Source of the DNA: Stenotrophomonas_A sp035629025
GTDB taxonomy: Bacteria > Pseudomonadota > Gammaproteobacteria > Xanthomonadales > Xanthomonadaceae
Assembly (NCBI GenBank): GCA_035629025.1
Contig: DASPIU010000043.1
Span: forward strand, 12,144 to 76,143
Direction of reading: 5' to 3'
DNA length: 64,000 nucleotides
Shown here: positions 58,849 to 64,000 of the stretch, in pieces
Position numbering within the stretch: the first letter of the stretch is position 1
Layout of the letters: each line of letters starts with the position of its first letter
The notes under the pieces: model-generated
What the model was told of the DNA's origin: nothing
What the model saw: only the letters and a program-made list of their open reading frames with translations
The model's database searches: none
Position numbers and translations under genes: made by a program

Positions 58849-60802
58849 ACTTGCCGCCGCAGTCCGCGTCCTTGCCGGGACCGGTTTCGATCGTCGCCAG
58901 CAAGGCCGCGGGCGGGGTGATCGTCGCCAGTGCCACGGCAATGGCGCCGCGCAGACCCAGCGCCTTCAGGTCAGGCATGAACGAGGGATCGGCGAACGTG
59001 CCGCCGATCCGCAGCGGCGAGCGGAAGGTGAGGATGCTGCGATCCTTCGGCCGCGGTCGCAGCAACAGGTCGAGCTTTTCATCCTTCAGGTTGACCGTGC
59101 CCTCGCCGACGATCAGCGTATCGGTGGTATCGAAGGCCAGGCTGCGGCTGGTCATCAGGCCGTCGCGCACGCCGAAGTCGGCAAAGGCGCAACGCAGCGG
59201 AATCTGCCGGTCGTCGGTCAGCAGGAACTTCAGCGCCTCGCCGATATCCAGGCCGGCCAGTTCCATGATCAGGTTGCCGATATGGCCGCGGCCCATCGCC
59301 ACGCCCACATTGCCGTCGCTGTTGCCGAGCATCTGCGCGATCGAGTTGCCGTTGCCGCTCAGTTCGACATCGCCGCCAATGGCGCCTTCGGCCTGCTGCG
59401 CCAGTTTGGAATCAGTGAACAGCTTGTCCAGGTGCACGCCGCGAATCTGCGCCTGCAGGCGCGTCGAGATCTGCGGCTTGCGCGCATCCATGCGGATGTT
59501 GGAGCGGATGTCGCCGCCGGCAACGCCGAAGTTGAGCGGATGCAGTTCCAGCAGTCCGTCGTGCAGGCTGAGCGTGGCGTCCATGTCATCCAGCGGCAGC
59601 GACGGGGCATTGATGCGCTGGGCGCGCCAATGCACTTCGGCATCCATGGAGCGCAGCTTGGACAGGTCGTAGGGTTTGGAGGGCAGCACGCGCCCGCTGG
59701 CCTTGATCTTGGCGGCTTCGGCCTTCTGCTGCGCGTTGGCGGTCTCGCCGGCGTCGGTTTTCGGCGGCGCGCCGACGAAGCCGGCGAGGTCGTCGAAGTC
59801 CAGGCGCTTTGAAACCAGCTCGGCGCGCATGAACGGCCGTGCCGGTGCGGTATCCACCTGCACGTCGCCGGCCAGGTCGCTGTCACCGGCGCGGCCCTTG
59901 AAGTCGAGATAGCGCCAGACATCGTTCTGGCGCTGCAGGCGGCCATCGAGCTGGTACGGCGGCGTGGACGGAATCGCCAGGCCGAGCAGCGGGTACAGGT
60001 CTTCCATGTCCTGCCCGGACAGCGCCATCTGCAGATCGAACACGCGGAACTGGAACGGATTGGTCAGCGTGCCGCGCACATGCGCGCGGGTGGCGCCGGC
60101 ACTGCCGCGCAGATCGATGCGGAAAGGATGCTCGGTCTGGCTCAGCTCGAGTGGCGAGGCGGTGTTGCCGCGCAGGGTGAAGGGATTGCCGCGCCAGCGT
60201 CCCTTGCCAGCGATGCCGATCGGCGCGGCGGTATCGCGGCCCTGCACCGGCAGGCTGTTGACGCTGACGTCGATGTCGGTCTTGCCGGCGGCGTCCACAT
60301 ACTTGAGCTGGCCCTCGCGCACGCGCAGGCGGCCAAGGGTGGGCAGGGTGCCGTCACCGCCGCCGCCATCGAACACCCAGTTGCCCGGATGTTCCTTGTT
60401 GCCGGCTTCCAGCAGCAGGTCCGGGCGGTCGAGACGGATTTCCGGGATGCGCACGCGGCCGATCAGCAGCGGCCAGAAGCGCACATCGATCTCGGCGCGC
60501 TCGATGGTCGCCATGCGCCGCTGTTTCGACCAGTCGGCATTGGCCAGGGTGATGTCGTCGCCGCGGATCGTGGTGACCCGGCCCAGGTCCACATCGAGAT
60601 GGCCGAGGTGGAACTCGCGGCCGGTGCGCGCCTGCACTGCATTCTCCACCGGGCCGCGGAACCAGTTCCAGTCCCACAGCACGATCAGCAGGACGATCAG
60701 CGCCGCAATCACGCCCAGGACCACCAGCCAGCGCCGGCGGCGCGGGCTCAGGCGGCGTGTGGGCCCGGTCGCGGCGGGCGGGGGAGATGCGGGCACATTC
60801 AT
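58838..60802 (-). CDS. AsmA-family inner-membrane/periplasmic protein
   Basis: 654 residues. Short Arg-rich cytoplasmic start, membrane segment (~25-43), then a long beta-rich periplasmic part (AsmA N-terminal NTREHLGHLDVDLGRVTTI-like block ~60-85; C-terminal AsmA_2 region with LVGEGTVNLKDEKLDLLLRP and SPLRIGGTFADPSF). AsmA-like proteins are proposed to move phospholipids to the outer membrane or tune its assembly. The long internal KTDAGETANAQQKAEAAK stretch (~350-367) is a flexible insert. The gene is monocistronic or first before none; upstream is the hemolysin-III gene on the same strand. Confidence 0.88.
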   Translation of the reverse strand: MNVPASPPPAATGPTRRLSPRRRRWLVVLGVIAALIVLLIVLWDWNWFRGPVENAVQARTGREFHLGHLDVDLGRVTTIRGDDITLANADWSKQRRMATIERAEIDVRFWPLLIGRVRIPEIRLDRPDLLLEAGNKEHPGNWVFDGGGGDGTLPTLGRLRVREGQLKYVDAAGKTDIDVSVNSLPVQGRDTAAPIGIAGKGRWRGNPFTLRGNTASPLELSQTEHPFRIDLRGSAGATRAHVRGTLTNPFQFRVFDLQMALSGQDMEDLYPLLGLAIPSTPPYQLDGRLQRQNDVWRYLDFKGRAGDSDLAGDVQVDTAPARPFMRAELVSKRLDFDDLAGFVGAPPKTDAGETANAQQKAEAAKIKASGRVLPSKPYDLSKLRSMDAEVHWRAQRINAPSLPLDDMDATLSLHDGLLELHPLNFGVAGGDIRSNIRMDARKPQISTRLQAQIRGVHLDKLFTDSKLAQQAEGAIGGDVELSGNGNSIAQMLGNSDGNVGVAMGRGHIGNLIMELAGLDIGEALKFLLTDDRQIPLRCAFADFGVRDGLMTSRSLAFDTTDTLIVGEGTVNLKDEKLDLLLRPRPKDRSILTFRSPLRIGGTFADPSFMPDLKALGLRGAIAVALATITPPAALLATIETGPGKDADCGGKYAR

Positions 60803-60859
60803 GCGCCCATGGTTGGCACCGGCGTGTGCAAGCAGCGCGAACGCCGCTTGAAGGGCGCG

Positions 60860-61504
60860 TCACAGCACTTGCAGGCTTACCGCAACAAAGTGACAGACGC
60901 TGCCAGCCAGTACGAACAGGTGCCAGATGGCGTGGAAGTAGCGGATCGAATCGCGCTGGTAGAACCACGTGCCCAGGGTATAGAACAGCCCGCCGGCGAA
61001 CAGCCAGGCCAGGGTCACGCCATCGACCGAGCTCAACAGCGGCTTGATCGCCACCACGACCATCCAGCCCATTCCGATATAGATGAAAGTGGACAGCAGG
61101 CGGAAACGGCCGGTGAAGAACAGCTTGAACACCACGCCGGCCACGGCCAGTGTCCAGATCGCGGCAAACAGGCTCCAGCCCCAGGGGCCACGCAGGGCGA
61201 CCAGGGTGAACGGCGTGTAGGTGCCGGCAATCAGCAAGTAGATCGCGCAGTGGTCGAGCACCTGCAGGCGCGCCTTGGCGCCGGGGTGGGGCACGGCGTG
61301 ATACAGGGTGGACGCGACGTAGAGCAGCACCAGCGTGGCGCTGAAGACGATGGTGGTGACCAGTTGCCACAGATCGCCGTGGACGGCGGTCAGCGTGATC
61401 AGGACCGAGCCGCCTGCGAGGGCGGCAATCGCACCCAGGCCGTGGGTCAGCGCACTGGCGATTTCGTCGCGCAGATCGGTGGAGGGGGAAGCATCCGCGT
61501 TCAT
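60860..61504 (-). CDS. hemolysin III / PAQR family membrane protein
   Basis: 214 residues, seven membrane segments. Marks: LTHGLGAIAALAG near the start, ASTLYHAVPHPGAKARLQVLDH (the metal-binding S...H...D), TYTPFTLVALRG and the C-terminal IWHLFVLAGSVCHFVAV with the HxxxH site. Bacterial members have been called hemolysin III; the real activity is unknown and probably hydrolytic. Confidence 0.9.
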   Translation of the reverse strand: MNADASPSTDLRDEIASALTHGLGAIAALAGGSVLITLTAVHGDLWQLVTTIVFSATLVLLYVASTLYHAVPHPGAKARLQVLDHCAIYLLIAGTYTPFTLVALRGPWGWSLFAAIWTLAVAGVVFKLFFTGRFRLLSTFIYIGMGWMVVVAIKPLLSSVDGVTLAWLFAGGLFYTLGTWFYQRDSIRYFHAIWHLFVLAGSVCHFVAVSLQVL

Positions 61505-61591
61505 GCCCTCACGTTACCGCAGTTGCGAGCGATTCGCATCGCCGATGCATGGCAGTGCTTGCCGTCACTGCCACTGGCCACCACGCGGCGA

Positions 61592-63196
<1,605 letters not shown>

Positions 63197-63242
63197 GAGC
63201 GAGCGCGCCGGGCGGCGCAGCGGAAGCGATCGGAGCCGCGCA

Positions 63243-63248
63243 TTATAG
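63243..63248 (-). promoter_or_regulatory. -10 (TATAAT) of prfC
   Basis: Perfect TATAAT reading leftward, with a predicted start near 63236 and a ~40-base leader. The -35 position falls on the stop of the upstream M23 gene and is poor. Confidence 0.5.
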
Positions 63249-63265
63249 CCGGCCGCGAGCGGCCA

Positions 63266-64000
63266 TCAGGGCGCGGCCGGTTCGGCGGCCAATGCCCGCG
63301 GCAGCTGCAGCTCGCCCAGCGGCCCGCGCATCCGGAACGGAATGGCCGCCAGTCTCAGTCCGGCGTTGACCTGTATGCCGAAATGCAGGTGGGGCGCGGT
63401 GCTGAAGCCGGTCTGCCCCGAGCGGGCGAGTGGTTCGCCGGCGCGCACCGATTGCCCCGGCCGCACCACGATCCCGTCGGCGGCCAGATGGGCATAGACC
63501 GCCATGCTGCCGTCCCGGTGCAGTACACGGATGAGATTGGCGTGGGCCATATCGCGATCGCGGTCGCTGCCGCCTTCATGGAAGCCGCTCTCCACCTGCA
63601 ACACCAGGCCCTCCCGCGCAGCCAGTACCGGCGTGCCCTCGGGCAGGGCGAAGTCCAGCGCATAGCGGTTGGCGGCGTCGTGATGGCTGAAGCTGCCCTC
63701 GAAGCCCTGGTCCACGCGCACCGGCACCCCGGCAAAGGGCAACTGGTAGACCTGGCCATCGGGCAGGGCGTGGGGGTCGCCCGGCACCACTTCGACTTCA
63801 AGGCCGAGGCCCGCCGCGTCGCCATCGACGCGGTACAGCCGCGCCAACGCGCGGCGCTCGCCCGCCGCCAGCACGGCGTCGGCCGGCAGCGCCGGCACAC
63901 TTTCATAACCGCCGCTGGCGCGGGCGCGCAGCCGCACCTGGACCGGACCGGGCAACGGATTCTCGACCCAGGCCACATAGCCGCCGCTGGCAGCCACCAA
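63266..64000 (-). CDS. M23 (LytM-type) peptidase domain protein, 3' part (start outside window)
   Basis: The frame is open to the right edge; the first codon is only an arbitrary TTG, so the N-terminus (with any signal peptide) is missing. 244 residues seen: a beta-rich N-terminal region, then an M23 fold with NRYALDFALPEGTPV (metal-binding His/Asp replaced in part: H...D), YAHLAADGIVVRPGQ and PHLHFGIQ (HxH catalytic). The first metal ligand is seen as N-R-Y-A-L-D, with Asp kept and the usual His as Asn, so activity is uncertain. It would cut peptidoglycan cross-links or act as an amidase activator. Confidence 0.8.
   Translation of the reverse strand: MVAASGGYVAWVENPLPGPVQVRLRARASGGYESVPALPADAVLAAGERRALARLYRVDGDAAGLGLEVEVVPGDPHALPDGQVYQLPFAGVPVRVDQGFEGSFSHHDAANRYALDFALPEGTPVLAAREGLVLQVESGFHEGGSDRDRDMAHANLIRVLHRDGSMAVYAHLAADGIVVRPGQSVRAGEPLARSGQTGFSTAPHLHFGIQVNAGLRLAAIPFRMRGPLGELQLPRALAAEPAAP

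Overview
The window is a high-GC bacterial chromosome segment with tightly packed genes. It almost certainly comes from a gammaproteobacterium of the family Xanthomonadaceae (Xanthomonas / Stenotrophomonas / Lysobacter / Pseudoxanthomonas group; genus not resolved). The reasons are the pilGHIJ-chp chemosensory locus, a large TonB receptor, PBP1B beside a TPR lipoprotein, frequent GTG starts, and many GTAG-headed palindromic (REP-like) intergenic repeats. I see no insertion sequence, prophage, integrase, tRNA, rRNA or CRISPR array. It reads as core chromosome with a few accessory patches.

Layout, left to right. 1-8.3 kb: end of hrpA, a divergent ClC-type channel, a secreted protein of unknown function, the stringent-response synthetase relA, and a TPR membrane protein. 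8.3-16.4 kb: a two-domain glycosyltransferase, the peptidoglycan synthase mrcB with a TPR lipoprotein (candidate LpoP-type activator), a DinG/YoaA helicase and tsaB. 16.6-18.4 kb: a TonB-like protein and gshB, translationally coupled. 18.8-30.4 kb: a long operon for type IV pilus chemosensing, pilG-pilH-pilI-pilJ-(small ORF)-chpA-chpB-like-chpC, closed by a good terminator. It has no pilK methyltransferase, and the CheB-like protein has lost its catalytic residues. 30.8-35.9 kb: rsmE-bioA, then a coupled cluster of hydrolases (nudE, cysQ, mazG) with ynfA, and a DUF962 protein. 36-39 kb: qmcA-nfeD membrane-quality pair, gcvT and gcvH. 39.0-40.4 kb: a gene-poor stretch with A/T tracts, then a promoter, a structured leader and a lysine-rich histone-H1-like protein.

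40.5-47.2 kb is the most accessory-looking part: a serine beta-lactamase-like hydrolase, a GMC oxidoreductase, an MFS/ADP-ATP-translocase-like carrier, a DUF1304 protein, and a small system made of a double-glycine-leader peptide gene (broken by a one-base frameshift) followed by a CPBP membrane protease. 47.3-51.5 kb: fadE and an alpha/beta hydrolase in one operon, divergent from a TetR regulator, with two matching 18-bp operator-like sites laid over the operon promoter; that transcript appears leaderless. 51.6-55.5 kb: a TonB-dependent receptor and a secreted barrel-like protein. 55.6-64 kb: hslO, mtgA, a polyprenyl-phosphate-type glycosyltransferase, a CBS-domain protein, an AsmA-family protein, a hemolysin-III-like protein, prfC and the 3' part of an M23 peptidase gene.

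The strongest leads are the peptide + CPBP pair at 45.7-46.7 kb, the catalytically dead CheB-like protein coupled to the absence of pilK, and the operator/leaderless promoter arrangement upstream of the fadE operon. All function calls are from reading the sequence; no database search was run.
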